DNA of 64,000 bases from an uncultured Jannaschia sp. (GCA_947494145.1 CANLTZ010000001.1:434001-498000), one strand, 5' to 3'. Positions 1 through 8,750 are shown, counted from the first letter of the stretch. Numbers and translations are program-made. The notes: generated by a model from the sequence alone, not told the origin.

Positions 1-40
1 TGGCGGAAATACTCCCGCGCGGCAGCGTGGAACCCGCGTC

Positions 41-577
41 TCAGACAATCCCGGCCCGGGCTTGCAGCCTCAACATCAAAGCGTCCAACTGCTTGCGCGC
101 ACGGCCGTCCTTCAAACGCCCATCGACCTCGAAGGCGTCATCGGCACTGCCCACCAACACCTCCGGCCCCGGTAGCACGTCGGCCTCGAACGGCAGCATC
201 ATCAGGCGCAAGGCGTATTGCACCCGCTCCCCGCCCGCGCGGCCTGCCGTGGCGGACATGATCGCCACGGGCTTGTCCCGCCAGACGGGCTCAGGCGCGC
301 GGCTGACCCAGTCGAGCGCGTTTTTGAGCACGCCCGACGGCCCCTTGTTGTATTCTGGGCAGGCGATCACGACGGCAGGCGCCGCCGCGATGGCAGCCGC
401 CAGGGCGGTCACACCTTCGGGCAGGCCCTCGGCCTCTTCCAGGTCGCCATCGTAAAGCGGCAGGCGTAGGCTCGCTTCCTCCAGCCCGCCGGGCCACATG
501 CTCCCGGCCTCCACCATGAGCTTTCGGTTGAGCGACCCGCGCCGCAGCGACCCGCAAAGGCCAAGGAGTGTGGACAT
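41..577 (-). CDS. NAD(P)H-dependent FMN reductase family protein
   Basis: Flavodoxin-fold oxidoreductase predicted to bind FMN and use NAD(P)H in the cytoplasm; the physiological substrate (flavin, quinone or metal) cannot be told from sequence. GLCGSLRRGSLNRK (residues 6-19) is the family's FMN phosphate loop and PEYNKG (74-79) the conserved flavin-contact motif. 178 residues is a usual length. An in-frame ATG 18 codons upstream was rejected because the extra residues do not look like the family and would cover the leader of the divergent TPP gene, 47 bp away. Confidence 0.85.
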   Translation of the reverse strand: MSTLLGLCGSLRRGSLNRKLMVEAGSMWPGGLEEASLRLPLYDGDLEEAEGLPEGVTALAAAIAAAPAVVIACPEYNKGPSGVLKNALDWVSRAPEPVWRDKPVAIMSATAGRAGGERVQYALRLMMLPFEADVLPGPEVLVGSADDAFEVDGRLKDGRARKQLDALMLRLQARAGIV

Positions 578-624
578 GTAGCTGCCTTTCCGTTCAGGTC
601 GCGTCACGATTTCGGAGGCTAGCG

Positions 625-2259
625 ATGACACGACACGGAGGCCAGATCCTCGCCGATCAACTTCGCATTCAGGGGGTGGAACGGGTCTTTTCCGTGCCAG
701 GCGAAAGCTTTCTGGCCGCCTTGGACGGGCTCCATGGCAGTAGCATCCAGAACGTTGTCTGCCGCCAGGAAGGCGGCGCCGCCATGATGGCCGAGGCCCA
801 TGCCAAATTGACCGGCAAACCCGGCGTGCTGTTCGTCACGCGGGGGCCGGGGGCAACCAATGCCAGCGCGGGCCTGCATGTGGCGCGCCAGGACAGCACG
901 GCCCTGGTGGCGTTTGTGGGCCAGATCGCCCGCGCCCATCGCGACCGCGAAGCCTTCCAGGAGGTGGATTACCGTGCGCTTTTCGGCCCGCTGGTGAAAT
1001 GGGTGGCCGAGGTGGACCAGACCGAGCGTCTGCCAGAATACATCGCCCGCGCCTTTGCCACCGCGCAATCGGGACGGCCCGGGCCGGTGGTGCTGGCGCT
1101 TCCCGAGGACATGCTGTCGGACCTGGCCGATGTGCCCGACCGTCCGGCGGCAATCGTCCCCCGCCCCGCCGTGCCGGATCTGGGGCCCGTCATCGACCGC
1201 CTGCGCGCCGCGCGCGCGCCCCTCGTGGTGGTGGGCGGCCCGGGATGGTCGATGCAGGCCGCGCGCGACCTGCAAGCTTGGGCCGAACGCCACGGCCTGC
1301 CGGTGGCCGCCACGTTCCGGCGGCAGGACTACATCGACAATCGCTCGCCCGCCTATGCGGGGGATCTGAATGTGGGGCCGAACCCGAAGCTGATGGCGCG
1401 TCTTGCGAATGCGGACCTGATTCTGGCTTTGGGCACCCGGCTGGGCGATATCGCCACGGGCGGCTACACTGTGCTGGACCCGGCCCGAGACGCGCCAGCG
1501 CTGATCCATGTCCATCCCGATGCCGGGGAACTCGGGCGCGTCTGGTCCCCCGAAATCGCAATGCAGGCCCGCGCGGCGGACGTGGTCGCCGCGCTCGCCG
1601 CGCGCAATGACAACCTGCCCGGTTGGCAGACGCAGCAAGCCGAGGCCCATGCCGACTACGCCGCCTGGCGCAGCCCGCGCGAAACCCCAGGTGCCGTGAA
1701 ACTGGAACAGGTCATGGCGCATCTGGACGCCCATTTGCCAGACGACGCCATCCTGACCAACGGCGCTGGCAATTACGCGGCCTTTCTGCATCGCTACTAT
1801 CGCTGGACGCAATTCGGCACGCAACTTGCGCCCACATCGGGCTCCATGGGTTATGGCTTTCCGGCAGCCATCGCGGCCTCGATCGCCGCGCCGGATCGCC
1901 CGGTCATCTGCCTGGCGGGGGATGGCTGCTTTCAGATGACCTGCAATGAGGCCTCCACCGCCATTCAGCATGGGGCCAAGCCCGTGGTCATCGTGGCCGA
2001 TAACGGCCGCTACGGCACGATCCGGATGCATCAGGAAAAGCACTATCCGGGGCGTGTGTCGGGGACCGATCTGGCCAATCCAGACTTCGCCGCTTTGGCG
2101 CGAGCCTATGGCGGGCAGGGCTGGACGGTGATGGTGCAGGATGATTTCGCCCCCGCGCTAGACGCCGCTTTGGCCTGTGGGACGCTCGCGGTGATCCACC
2201 TGAAGCTGGACCCGGACATGTTGTCGACGGGGGCATCCTTGTCAGGCATGTCCGGATAG
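625..2259 (+). CDS. Thiamine-pyrophosphate enzyme, acetolactate-synthase-like
   Basis: Member of the TPP-dependent decarboxylase/acetolactate synthase large-subunit superfamily, 544 residues with the three-domain order PYR - central - PP. The catalytic Glu is in CRQEGGA (E49). The TPP/Mg site is the GDG...N motif beginning near residue 432 (AGDGCFQM, then CNEAS). The start at 625 follows a GGAGG and gives the usual TRHGGQILADQL opening; the reading frame is open further upstream. No ilvH-like small subunit lies next to it, so a housekeeping role in branched-chain synthesis is doubtful; it is more likely a paralogue acting on another 2-oxo acid. The exact substrate is unknown. Confidence 0.85.
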   Translation: MTRHGGQILADQLRIQGVERVFSVPGESFLAALDGLHGSSIQNVVCRQEGGAAMMAEAHAKLTGKPGVLFVTRGPGATNASAGLHVARQDSTALVAFVGQIARAHRDREAFQEVDYRALFGPLVKWVAEVDQTERLPEYIARAFATAQSGRPGPVVLALPEDMLSDLADVPDRPAAIVPRPAVPDLGPVIDRLRAARAPLVVVGGPGWSMQAARDLQAWAERHGLPVAATFRRQDYIDNRSPAYAGDLNVGPNPKLMARLANADLILALGTRLGDIATGGYTVLDPARDAPALIHVHPDAGELGRVWSPEIAMQARAADVVAALAARNDNLPGWQTQQAEAHADYAAWRSPRETPGAVKLEQVMAHLDAHLPDDAILTNGAGNYAAFLHRYYRWTQFGTQLAPTSGSMGYGFPAAIAASIAAPDRPVICLAGDGCFQMTCNEASTAIQHGAKPVVIVADNGRYGTIRMHQEKHYPGRVSGTDLANPDFAALARAYGGQGWTVMVQDDFAPALDAALACGTLAVIHLKLDPDMLSTGASLSGMSG

Positions 2260-2394
2260 CCCGGAGGACGACCGGCAGGTCGGAGGAGGGGGCTGATATT
2301 GAATGGATTTTGGTGGGTCATTCGACCCAGACCTGTCCTAGAAGGGACTGCGCCGGGACGGGGAGTGGCAGCTCCGCCGTCCCGGTCGGGCCGG

Positions 2395-2412
2395 GGGCGG
2401 GTGCACCCGCCC
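2395..2412. repeat. Perfect 18-bp palindrome in convergent 3' region
   Basis: GGGCGGGTGCACCCGCCC is self-complementary over all 18 bases. Just upstream, 2355-2383 holds an imperfect GGGACGGGGAG / CTCCGCCGTCCC hairpin. Both lie between the convergent ends of the TPP enzyme gene and the 42-codon minus-strand gene, so a transcript-end hairpin acting in both directions is the simplest reading. There is no clear T-tract. Confidence 0.45.
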
Positions 2413-2441
2413 GTATCCGGCCAATTCGGCGAAAGCTGTCT

Positions 2442-2570
2442 TTAGCGCGTGGCTTGCACGGCCACGGGCACTGGAATGGGCTGAGGTTCGGGCTTGCGCG
2501 ACCATGGCATGCGAATGTCGGCCTCACGCGCCGCTTCGATCGTGGCGTCAATCCAGGTTTTACGGGACAT
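2442..2570 (-). CDS. Small 42-residue Rhodobacterales-type protein
   Basis: A 42-codon gene too short for ordinary ORF calling. It opens MSRKTWIDATIEAAREADIR, continues MPWSRKPEPQP and ends in a short Pro/Val stretch before TAA. Small proteins with a TWI...MPW(S/A/T)R pattern recur in Rhodobacterales genomes as I recall, with no assigned function. A good Shine-Dalgarno (GGAAGGA) lies 10 bases or so upstream of the ATG. No membrane segment or signal peptide is seen; the second half is Pro-rich and basic. Function unknown. Confidence 0.65.
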   Translation of the reverse strand: MSRKTWIDATIEAAREADIRMPWSRKPEPQPIPVPVAVQATR

Positions 2571-2904
2571 GACTGCGATCCTTCCAGTTGGCTTCGGTTT
2601 TTGACTTGCGTGTTGATGACGTGCAGCCGGGGCAGCCTTGGGACGCGTTAAGGGTCATTGCGGGCCGGGAAGGGGGCCGGATTGTGGCAATAGGGGAAAC
2701 GGCTTGGACGCGTCTCGGAACGAAAGGGGACCACTTTGACTGCGCGTTCAGCTTGTTTTGCGTGCCGCTCCGCAAGTGGGGGCGCTGCCCCCGTCGACCA
2801 GAGGCCGACTCCCCCGGGATATTTTTGCCAGGAAGAAGGGGCGGATCAGGTGGGTCTGTTTTGTCTCGCGTCTTACAGCATGGCGGCGCTGGGGAGGGGC
2901 GAGC
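2571..2904. other. Intergenic region with a copy of the ATATTTTT element
   Basis: No convincing gene in 334 bases. It must hold the promoter of the 42-codon gene. It contains a GGGGGC-GCT-GCCCCC hairpin (about 2778-2792) followed by a copy of the GGGATATTTTTGCCAGGAAG element at 2811-2841. Several short ORFs cross it but lack ribosome-binding sites and resemble nothing. Confidence 0.6.
2811..2841 (+). repeat. Intergenic GGGATATTTTTGCCAGGAAG element, copy 1
   Basis: Core GGGATATTTTTGCCAGGAAG flanked by C-rich and G-rich runs, preceded by a GC hairpin. Further copies are at 8689-8727 (minus), 34187-34216 (plus) and, degenerate, 61545-61579 (minus). This copy is not in sense orientation to a neighbouring gene end, unlike the other three. 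Confidence 0.7.
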
Positions 2905-3651
2905 CTAGAGCCGGATGGCGGCGATGAGGCGTCCGTAATCGGCCTCACCGGCATGGGTGGTGCGACGGTAGGAATAGAAGCGCACGGGGTCTGAATAGGT
3001 GCAATGGCCTGTCCATTCCGCTTGAACCCCGGAGGCGCGCAGGCGGTGCAAGCCATACCCCACCAAGTCGAATTGGTAGCGGCCGTCTTTGCCATTGGCG
3101 AAGAAGCGCAGGGCGTCGGCGTCTTCTGCTTCGAAGCGGTCCAGGAAGTCTGGTCCCACTTCGTAGGCGCGTTGGCTGATCGACGGGCCGATGGCGGCGC
3201 GGATATTGGCGCGCGTGGCGCCCAGTGCCTCCATGGCGTCCACGGTTGCGTCCAGCACGCCCGAAAGCGCGCCTTTCCAGCCGGCATGGGCGGCGCCTGC
3301 CACACCGGCCTGCGCATCGTGGAACAGGACGGGCTGGCAATCGGCGGTCAGGATGGTCAGCACCTCGCCGGCGCGGTCGGTGACCATGGCATCGGCCTTG
3401 GGGCGCGGGTCGTCCAGCGGTCCGGTCACGGTGACCACCTCCGCCGAATGGACCTGATGGACGCCGCGCAACGGCCCGCCCATGGCGGTGGCCACGCGGG
3501 CGCGGTTGGTGGCTACGGCTTCGCTTTGGTCGGACGAGCCGGTGCCGCAATTGAGCCCTTCGAAGATACCCGACGAGGCCCCGCCGCGGCGGGTGAAGAA
3601 GCCGTGGCGCACATCGCCCAGCAGGTCAGAGGTGAGGACTTCCAGCGTCAT
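2905..3651 (-). CDS. pgeF: Peptidoglycan editing factor / laccase-domain protein
   Basis: Cytosolic YfiH/DUF152 family protein of 248 residues; family members act as purine nucleosidases/deaminases and in E. coli correct wrong amino acids in peptidoglycan precursors. The metal/catalytic residues are visible: H68 in HQVHS, C105 in TADCQPV and H122 in HAGWKG; RFYSYRRT near the C-terminus is the family signature. The third gene of lgt-midA-pgeF: its ATG overlaps the midA stop by the ATGA at 3648-3651, so translational coupling is likely. Confidence 0.92.
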   Translation of the reverse strand: MTLEVLTSDLLGDVRHGFFTRRGGASSGIFEGLNCGTGSSDQSEAVATNRARVATAMGGPLRGVHQVHSAEVVTVTGPLDDPRPKADAMVTDRAGEVLTILTADCQPVLFHDAQAGVAGAAHAGWKGALSGVLDATVDAMEALGATRANIRAAIGPSISQRAYEVGPDFLDRFEAEDADALRFFANGKDGRYQFDLVGYGLHRLRASGVQAEWTGHCTYSDPVRFYSYRRTTHAGEADYGRLIAAIRL

Positions 3652-4691
3652 GGATCGAACCCCGGCGGAAGGTCGGCGCCCGGTGGAACCAGCGCCATTG
3701 CTTTGAACAGGTCACCCATCTGGGCGGGGTGGGTCAAGCGCCGATGGGCTTGCGTGAGGGCGGCGCGGGCGTCGTCGCCCACGTTGTGGGCAAGGGCCTG
3801 GGCCCGGGCCGTGATGCCCAGCCGTTCCAGAAGCAAACCCTGAGTGACCATGGCCGATACGCGCGTGGGGGGCGCGGCGCGGGCAATGGCCTCGAAATCC
3901 ACATGGGCGGTCAGGTCGGCTTGGCCCGGGTTTTCCAGCGGGTCCACGGGTCGACCGGAGCGGAGGGCCTGCAAAGTGTCGCCCTGGCTGCGCCAATGGC
4001 CGTAATCCACGAAAAGGGCGGCGCCGCCTTGGGTCACGCGGGCGGCGATGGCGGTGACGGTGTCGGGCAGGGCGGGGCAGTGTTCGACCAGCGTGCCGTC
4101 GGGCACCTCCTGGTGGGAAAGGTGAGGTTGAGCCATGGGCAGGCCTAGGGCGAATGTCAGGGTCCCGCCTGCCTCGGACACAAGCTTTTCGCGCCAGGCG
4201 GGGCCGTCACGCACATATTGGCGGACAGGCAGGGCATCCAGGAACTCATTGGCCACCAGCAGGAGGGGGCCGGGCGGGAGGCTTTCGAGGGAGGTATGCC
4301 AAGTGGGCGTGTAGCCTTGCAGTGTATCGGCCTGCACCGTGCGCAGGGTTGGCGAGGCCTCGACCAAATGGACCGACACGGCATCGTGGAAGCCTGGCAC
4401 CGCATGTGTGGCGCGCAGCAGATCGGCCATGAGCGTGCCGCGGCCCGGCCCAAGCTCCGCCAGCGTGGCGCGGGGGCGACCCTGGTCCAGCCAAGTCTGA
4501 GCCAGGCAGAGGCCCAGAAGTTCCCCGAACATCTGGCTGATTTCGGGCGCGGTGGTGAAGTCGGTGCCTAGCGGGTCGCGCGTGGTATAGTAGCCAAAAG
4601 TCGGATGTAGCAGCGCCTCGGCCATGTAATCGGCCACCGTCAGCGGGCCCGAGGCGCGGATGCGGGCGACAAGCTGGGCCGTCAGGCTCAT
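3648..4691 (-). CDS. Class I SAM-dependent methyltransferase, MidA/NDUFAF7 family
   Basis: DUF185/MidA-type protein-arginine methyltransferase homologue, 347 residues. The opening LTVADYMAEALLHPTFGYY is the family's substrate/structural motif. The SAM loop is AELGPGRGTLM (78-88), and ANEFLDALPV near residue 140 and FVDYG in the second half are also typical. Mitochondrial relatives methylate a complex I subunit; a role in NADH dehydrogenase assembly here is inference. The frame stays open upstream to 5501 but that stretch is lgt in another frame. Start and stop both overlap neighbours as ATGA (4688-4691 and 3648-3651). Confidence 0.9.
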   Translation of the reverse strand: MSLTAQLVARIRASGPLTVADYMAEALLHPTFGYYTTRDPLGTDFTTAPEISQMFGELLGLCLAQTWLDQGRPRATLAELGPGRGTLMADLLRATHAVPGFHDAVSVHLVEASPTLRTVQADTLQGYTPTWHTSLESLPPGPLLLVANEFLDALPVRQYVRDGPAWREKLVSEAGGTLTFALGLPMAQPHLSHQEVPDGTLVEHCPALPDTVTAIAARVTQGGAALFVDYGHWRSQGDTLQALRSGRPVDPLENPGQADLTAHVDFEAIARAAPPTRVSAMVTQGLLLERLGITARAQALAHNVGDDARAALTQAHRRLTHPAQMGDLFKAMALVPPGADLPPGFDP

Positions 4692-5581
4692 GCCGTGCGC
4701 GGGCGTGCCCGGCGCGCGAGCGCGACGATCAACAATCCAACCAACACCATGGGCAGCGACAGGACCTGGCCCATGGTCAGGCCGAACTCCCCCAAGGCCA
4801 CCACATGGCCCAGCGGGTTGTCGGGCGTGATGTATTGTGCATCGGCCTGGCGGAAGTATTCCGCAAAGGTCCTTGCCGCGCCATAGCCCGCTAGGAACAC
4901 ACCGCAGAGCAGGCCGGGTATGCGCAGCCCTCCACGCAGGGCCACGACCCATAGCAGCACCAGAAGCACCGCGCCTTCCAGGAAAGCCTGGTAAAGCTGG
5001 CTGGGATGGCGGGCGCAAAACTCGCCCACATTGGCGCAGGCCTGGGCCGCATCCCCCGGAAAGATCACCGCCCAAGATACGGTGGAGGGGCGGCCCCAAA
5101 GCTCTGCGTTGATGAAATTCGCCACCCGACCCAGGCCCAGGCCCAGCGGTGTGCAAAGCGCGGCCATGTCCAGAAGCGGGCGAATGGGGATGCCGTTGCG
5201 CCAGGCAAAGATGATCACGCCCAGCCCGGTCCCGATGGCGCCGCCATGGAAGGACATGCCGCCCTGCCAGATATACAGGATTTCCAGTGGGTTCTGCAGA
5301 TAGTAGCCTGGCTGATAGAACAGCACATAGCCAAGCCGCCCGCCGCCGACGATGCCAAGCGTGACCCAGGTCATCAGGTCTTCGAGTTGGGCGCGATTTG
5401 CGGGGGCCTTGCCGCCCGGCCAGAAGCGGGGTCGCCCCAGCAGCCAGCGCGCCATGAACCAGCCACCGACAATGCCCACGATATAGGCCATGGCGTACCA
5501 TTTCGGCGCGATCTCGAACCCGCCGAGCGATAACCGGAAGATGTCGGGAGAGATGTCGGGAAATTGCAGCACGAACTCCAT
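4688..5581 (-). CDS. lgt: Prolipoprotein diacylglyceryl transferase
   Basis: Inner-membrane enzyme that moves diacylglycerol from phosphatidylglycerol onto the lipobox Cys of prolipoproteins, the first step of lipoprotein maturation. 297 residues with about seven membrane segments. The family signature GRVANFINAELWGR and the GGMSFHGG motif are both present. The ATG at 5581 gives the usual short N-terminus before ISPDIFRLSLGG; an earlier in-frame ATG would add 21 atypical residues. First gene of the lgt-midA-pgeF operon. Confidence 0.95.
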   Translation of the reverse strand: MEFVLQFPDISPDIFRLSLGGFEIAPKWYAMAYIVGIVGGWFMARWLLGRPRFWPGGKAPANRAQLEDLMTWVTLGIVGGGRLGYVLFYQPGYYLQNPLEILYIWQGGMSFHGGAIGTGLGVIIFAWRNGIPIRPLLDMAALCTPLGLGLGRVANFINAELWGRPSTVSWAVIFPGDAAQACANVGEFCARHPSQLYQAFLEGAVLLVLLWVVALRGGLRIPGLLCGVFLAGYGAARTFAEYFRQADAQYITPDNPLGHVVALGEFGLTMGQVLSLPMVLVGLLIVALARRARPRTA

Positions 5582-5679
5582 GGCGCCGCCATGCCTGCCC
5601 GCGCCCGGGCGGTCAACCTTGAGGCCAGTGGCATTCCGGCCCATATGAAGGGTCAGACAAAAGCACCGGAGGCCCCAAG

Positions 5680-5919
5680 ATGCAGACCCGCAACCGTTTC
5701 ATGGATGATGTCGGCCAATTGATGACGAACGCGATGGGCGTGGCCCAGGGCGCGCGGGCTGAGGCCGAGACGGCGGTGAAATCCATGCTGGACCGCTGGA
5801 TGGCCGACCGCGACTTCGTCACGCGCGAAGAATTCGACGCGGTGCGGGCCATGGCCCAGAAGGCACGCGAAGAAAATGAGGCGCTCAAGGCGCGGCTTGA
5901 TGCGATGGAGAAAGATTGA
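5680..5919 (+). CDS. UbiK-family accessory factor (BMFP)
   Basis: 79-residue protein of the DUF526/YqiC/UbiK family, amphipathic helix followed by a C-terminal trimeric coiled coil (VTREEFDAVRAMAQKAREEN onwards). Family members help aerobic ubiquinone biosynthesis by assisting UbiJ-bound hydroxylases at the membrane. An SD GGAGG lies about 7 bases before the ATG. Divergent from lgt with about 100 bp between starts. Confidence 0.85.
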   Translation: MQTRNRFMDDVGQLMTNAMGVAQGARAEAETAVKSMLDRWMADRDFVTREEFDAVRAMAQKAREENEALKARLDAMEKD

Positions 5920-5954
5920 GGGCGGCGCAGGTTTCGATGACCTTCCCGGCCCTT

Positions 5955-5986
5955 CAATAGCGGTTCTCGAAAACCACTTTAAGCGG
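5955..5986. repeat. Fragment resembling the end of the 22358-22474 palindromic element
   Basis: ATAGCGGTTCTCGAAAACCA followed by CTTTAAGCGG matches the terminal AGCGGTT(C/T)TCGAAAA of the MITE-like palindrome at 22358-22474. Only one end is recognisable, so this is probably a relic. Confidence 0.45.
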
Positions 5987-6013
5987 TGATCGACATGCTG
6001 CCAGTGCCGCTAT

Positions 6014-6187
6014 GGGTTGGACCGGAATCAAGCCCAAAGGGCGCCAGCCCATCGCCGGGCCGCCCCCTGGCCCGGTGATCGAGGTGACGTCAGCGCGCCT
6101 CTTGAGCGACACAAGGGTGTGGCAGCCATAAATTGCTTCAGAATGACCGGCGGGTCGCCGAACCGCGGCCCGTTGATCGCTCGGCTT
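6014..6187 (+). repeat. Intergenic repeat family A, copy 1
   Basis: Member of a family sharing ACCGG-ATCAAGCCC, GGGCGCC, then an ATCGCCGGGCCG...CGGCCC hairpin, a middle part with GCGC..CTTGAGCG, and a 3' block GCCGAACCGCGGCCCGT. Near-complete copies at 10300-10473, 30353-30532 and 37731-37905; 5' fragments at 52710-52760 and 63541-63612 (both minus). All six are intergenic and degenerate. Confidence 0.7.
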
Positions 6188-6212
6188 GCGCACCGGCAAA
6201 CAGCAGGCCACC

Positions 6213-7235
6213 TCACCCCCGAAGTAACTCCAACAACCGGTCTACCTCCGCCTCGGTCTTGGTGAAATCACAGACCAACCGGCAAAGTGGCGCATCTGCG
6301 TCATCCATCACATAGTACTGCGCTGCGGCCAGTGCGCGGTCATGGGCTGCACGGGGCAGACGGCAGAAAATCATGTTGGCCGCAGGTGCCCATTCCATCT
6401 TGGCGCCAATGGCCGTCAAACCTGCCGCCAGGCGCTGGCCCGCCGCATTGGCCGCGCGCGCGTTCTTCAGCCACAGATCACCATCCAGATAGGCGGCCAT
6501 CTGGGCCGACAGGTAGCGATGCTTGGACCATAGCTGCCCCGCGCGCTTGCGGCGAAGCTGCATTTCCCAATGGCGGGCTTGGTCGCGCATGACGATGGCT
6601 TCGACAGCCATGCAGCCGTTCTTGGTTCCCCCGAAGCTTACCATGTCGAAGCCCCGCGCCAAGTCGGCCGCACTGCATCCCAACGCTGCGCAGGCATTGG
6701 CAAAGCGCGCGCCATCGAGATGGGTAGCCAGCCCCGCTTCCTGCGCCACGCCCAGAAGCGCGCCTAACTCGTTCAAGGAATAAAGCGTCCCAGCCTCGGT
6801 TACATTGGTTACAGACAAGGCGCCCCGCTGCACACCGTGGAAGCCCTTCGCCCCCACCGGCCCCAAGGCTGCGTGCAAGGTATCGGGCGTCATCTTGCCA
6901 TCCGCGCCCTCCACCAAGGTCAGCTTCGCGCCGCCGGTATAGAATTCCGGCGCCCCGCATTCGTCTTCCTCGATATGGGCGATGCGGTGACAGAAGATCG
7001 TCTGCCAAGGCTGCACCAACCCGGCCAGGGCCAGCGCATTGGCCCCTGTCCCGTTGGCCACCAACAACACCTCGGCCTTGGGCCAATCGAACAGCGCGCG
7101 CAACCGCTCCGTCACGCCAGGCATCCAGGTGTCGTTGCCATAGGGCATGGCATCGCCCGCATTGGCCCGGGTCATGGCCGCCCAGATATCGGGGTGGACC
7201 GAGCCGGTATTGTCGGATGCGAAATTCAGGTTCAT
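6213..7235 (-). CDS. Low-specificity L-threonine aldolase, PLP-dependent
   Basis: Fold-type I PLP enzyme cleaving threonine/allo-threonine to glycine and acetaldehyde. 340 residues. The opening FASDNTGSVHPDIWAAM is typical; the Schiff-base Lys is K205 in SFGGTKNG, and HLDGAR about 30 residues earlier carries the Asp that contacts the pyridine nitrogen. A beta-hydroxyaspartate or phenylserine aldolase activity cannot be excluded. Only 3 bp separate its start from the stop of the ycgN-like gene, so co-transcription is likely. Confidence 0.9.
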   Translation of the reverse strand: MNLNFASDNTGSVHPDIWAAMTRANAGDAMPYGNDTWMPGVTERLRALFDWPKAEVLLVANGTGANALALAGLVQPWQTIFCHRIAHIEEDECGAPEFYTGGAKLTLVEGADGKMTPDTLHAALGPVGAKGFHGVQRGALSVTNVTEAGTLYSLNELGALLGVAQEAGLATHLDGARFANACAALGCSAADLARGFDMVSFGGTKNGCMAVEAIVMRDQARHWEMQLRRKRAGQLWSKHRYLSAQMAAYLDGDLWLKNARAANAAGQRLAAGLTAIGAKMEWAPAANMIFCRLPRAAHDRALAAAQYYVMDDADAPLCRLVCDFTKTEAEVDRLLELLRG

Positions 7236-7238
7236 GGC

Positions 7239-7715
7239 TCAGGCCCCTCCGGTCGGCTCCGCGATGACGAAGTCTTCCCAGTCTTCCTCTGGAACCTGCA
7301 TCTCCGACACGGTTTCATCCATCAGGGACGCGCCTGCACGATGCGGCGACATCGGGTCCCCAGTCAGAAGCGGGTGCCAATGGGGCAGGGGCCGCCCCTC
7401 ATGCAGGCGGCGATAGGCGCAGGTCTCGGGAAAGAAATAGACCACATCGGGCAGGGTCTTCGGCGTCAGGACCACGCATTCCGGCACATAGTTCAACCGC
7501 TTGGCATAGTTTGAGCAGCGGCACGTTGCGTCATCGAAAAGGCGACACGCCACCCGCGTCAACGCCACCTCGCCCGTTTCCTCATCTTCGAGCTTGTTGA
7601 GACAGCACTTTCCGCACCCATCGCACAGCGCCTCCCACTCTTTCTGGTTCAACTCCGCCAGGGGCCGCTCCCAGAAGCGGGGGCCAAGGTCGATGCGGTC
7701 GATGGGGTCATCCAT
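7239..7715 (-). CDS. YcgN-family cysteine-cluster protein
   Basis: UPF0260/YkgJ-type protein of 158 residues with a putative zinc/iron chelating cluster: CDGCGKCC near residue 31, followed by further Cys in RVACRLF and CRCSNY, and later CVVL and CAYRR. The molecular function of the family is unknown. The ATG at 7715 overlaps the 3' end of ribF by 8 bases. The order ribF - ycgN - threonine aldolase looks like one transcription unit. Confidence 0.88.
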   Translation of the reverse strand: MDDPIDRIDLGPRFWERPLAELNQKEWEALCDGCGKCCLNKLEDEETGEVALTRVACRLFDDATCRCSNYAKRLNYVPECVVLTPKTLPDVVYFFPETCAYRRLHEGRPLPHWHPLLTGDPMSPHRAGASLMDETVSEMQVPEEDWEDFVIAEPTGGA

Positions 7716-8634
7716 CGAGCGCGTCCAGCACCGTCCGGGCACGGGCGCTGTCGGCATCCATTTGCGCGATCAACGCATCGAGCCCGTCAAACCGCGCCTC
7801 GGGCCGCAGGAAATCCACAAGGCCCACCGACATATGCGCGCCATACAGATCGCCTTCGAAATCGAACAGGAAGGTTTCCAGGTTGGGCGTGTTCTCCCCG
7901 AACATCGGCCGCACCCCCAGCGATGCCACCCCGTGATAGGCGCCCGCATGGGGCCCGTCGAGCACATCCACCAGCACCGCATAGACGCCCAGCTTCGGCA
8001 AATGCAGCCCATCCATCCCCATATTCGCCGTGGGGTAGCCCAGTTCCCGACCGCGCTTTTCGCCATGCAGCACCGGCCCCTCAATCCGATGCCAATGGCC
8101 CAGCATCCGCGCGGCCTCCTGCGGCTGACCATCGGCCAGGGCCGCCCGGATCGCCGTGGACGAAACGGGCAGCGCCCCGCCCAAAAGGGCTGCGACCGTC
8201 ACATCATAGCCTGCCCGCGCACCGATCTCGCGCAGCACCGCCACGTCGCCTACACGCCCTTTGCCGAAGCGGAAATCGTCGCCAACCACCACATGGGACA
8301 CGCCCAGGCCATTGCTCAGCACGTCGTCCGCAAACGCTTCGGCCGTCAGTGGCATGATCTCCGAGAACGGCAATTCGAACAGCAGGTCCACGCCAAGCTT
8401 CTCCAACCGGCTCGCCTTGGCGGCAGGTGACATCAGACGAAATGGCGCGCCTTCGGGGGCAAAGATCTCTCGCGGATGCGGCTCAAAGGTTACGACGGCC
8501 AGCGGCACGCCATTCCGCCGCGCCAGGTCCAGCACATGCTGATGGCCCAGATGCACGCCGTCGAAATTGCCGATCGCCACCGACGCGCCGCGCGCATCGT
8601 CTGGAAGGCCCCTATGATCCCGGAAAATCCGCAT
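7708..8634 (-). CDS. ribF: Bifunctional riboflavin kinase/FAD synthetase
   Basis: Makes FMN from riboflavin and FAD from FMN. 308 residues. The N-terminal nucleotidyltransferase domain carries IGNFDGVHLGH (from about residue 22) and the SSTAIR motif near 163. The C-terminal riboflavin kinase domain has GRELGYPTAN and a late LETFLFDFEGDLYG. No FMN riboswitch is seen upstream; the leader instead contains the copy-2 intergenic element, which belongs to the gene before it. Confidence 0.95.
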   Translation of the reverse strand: MRIFRDHRGLPDDARGASVAIGNFDGVHLGHQHVLDLARRNGVPLAVVTFEPHPREIFAPEGAPFRLMSPAAKASRLEKLGVDLLFELPFSEIMPLTAEAFADDVLSNGLGVSHVVVGDDFRFGKGRVGDVAVLREIGARAGYDVTVAALLGGALPVSSTAIRAALADGQPQEAARMLGHWHRIEGPVLHGEKRGRELGYPTANMGMDGLHLPKLGVYAVLVDVLDGPHAGAYHGVASLGVRPMFGENTPNLETFLFDFEGDLYGAHMSVGLVDFLRPEARFDGLDALIAQMDADSARARTVLDALDG

Positions 8635-8688
8635 GGATGCGGGCTAGCTTGCCCTTGCGTCCTTCGCAAGCGACTGGCCTTTGCGTGC

Positions 8689-8727
8689 CCCTGCTTCTTC
8701 CTGGCAAAAATATCCCCGCCGGAGGCA
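8689..8727 (-). repeat. Intergenic GGGATATTTTTGCCAGGAAG element, copy 2
   Basis: On the minus strand it reads CCTCCGGCGGGGATATTTTT followed by GCCAGGAAGAAGCAGGGG. It starts about 25 bases after the stop of the MaoC gene and in sense with it, as expected for a transcript-end element. Confidence 0.7.
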
Positions 8728-8750
8728 TCCACCCCCGGCCAAAGGCGGTG

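Noticed and set aside
619-2043. 474-codon minus-strand frame over the TPP enzyme
   Set aside because: Antisense shadow; the plus-strand product has full catalytic motifs.
3648-5501. 617-residue fusion of a long N-terminal part with the MidA protein
   Set aside because: The extra N-terminal part is lgt read in another frame; the ATGA overlap at 4688-4691 marks the real start.
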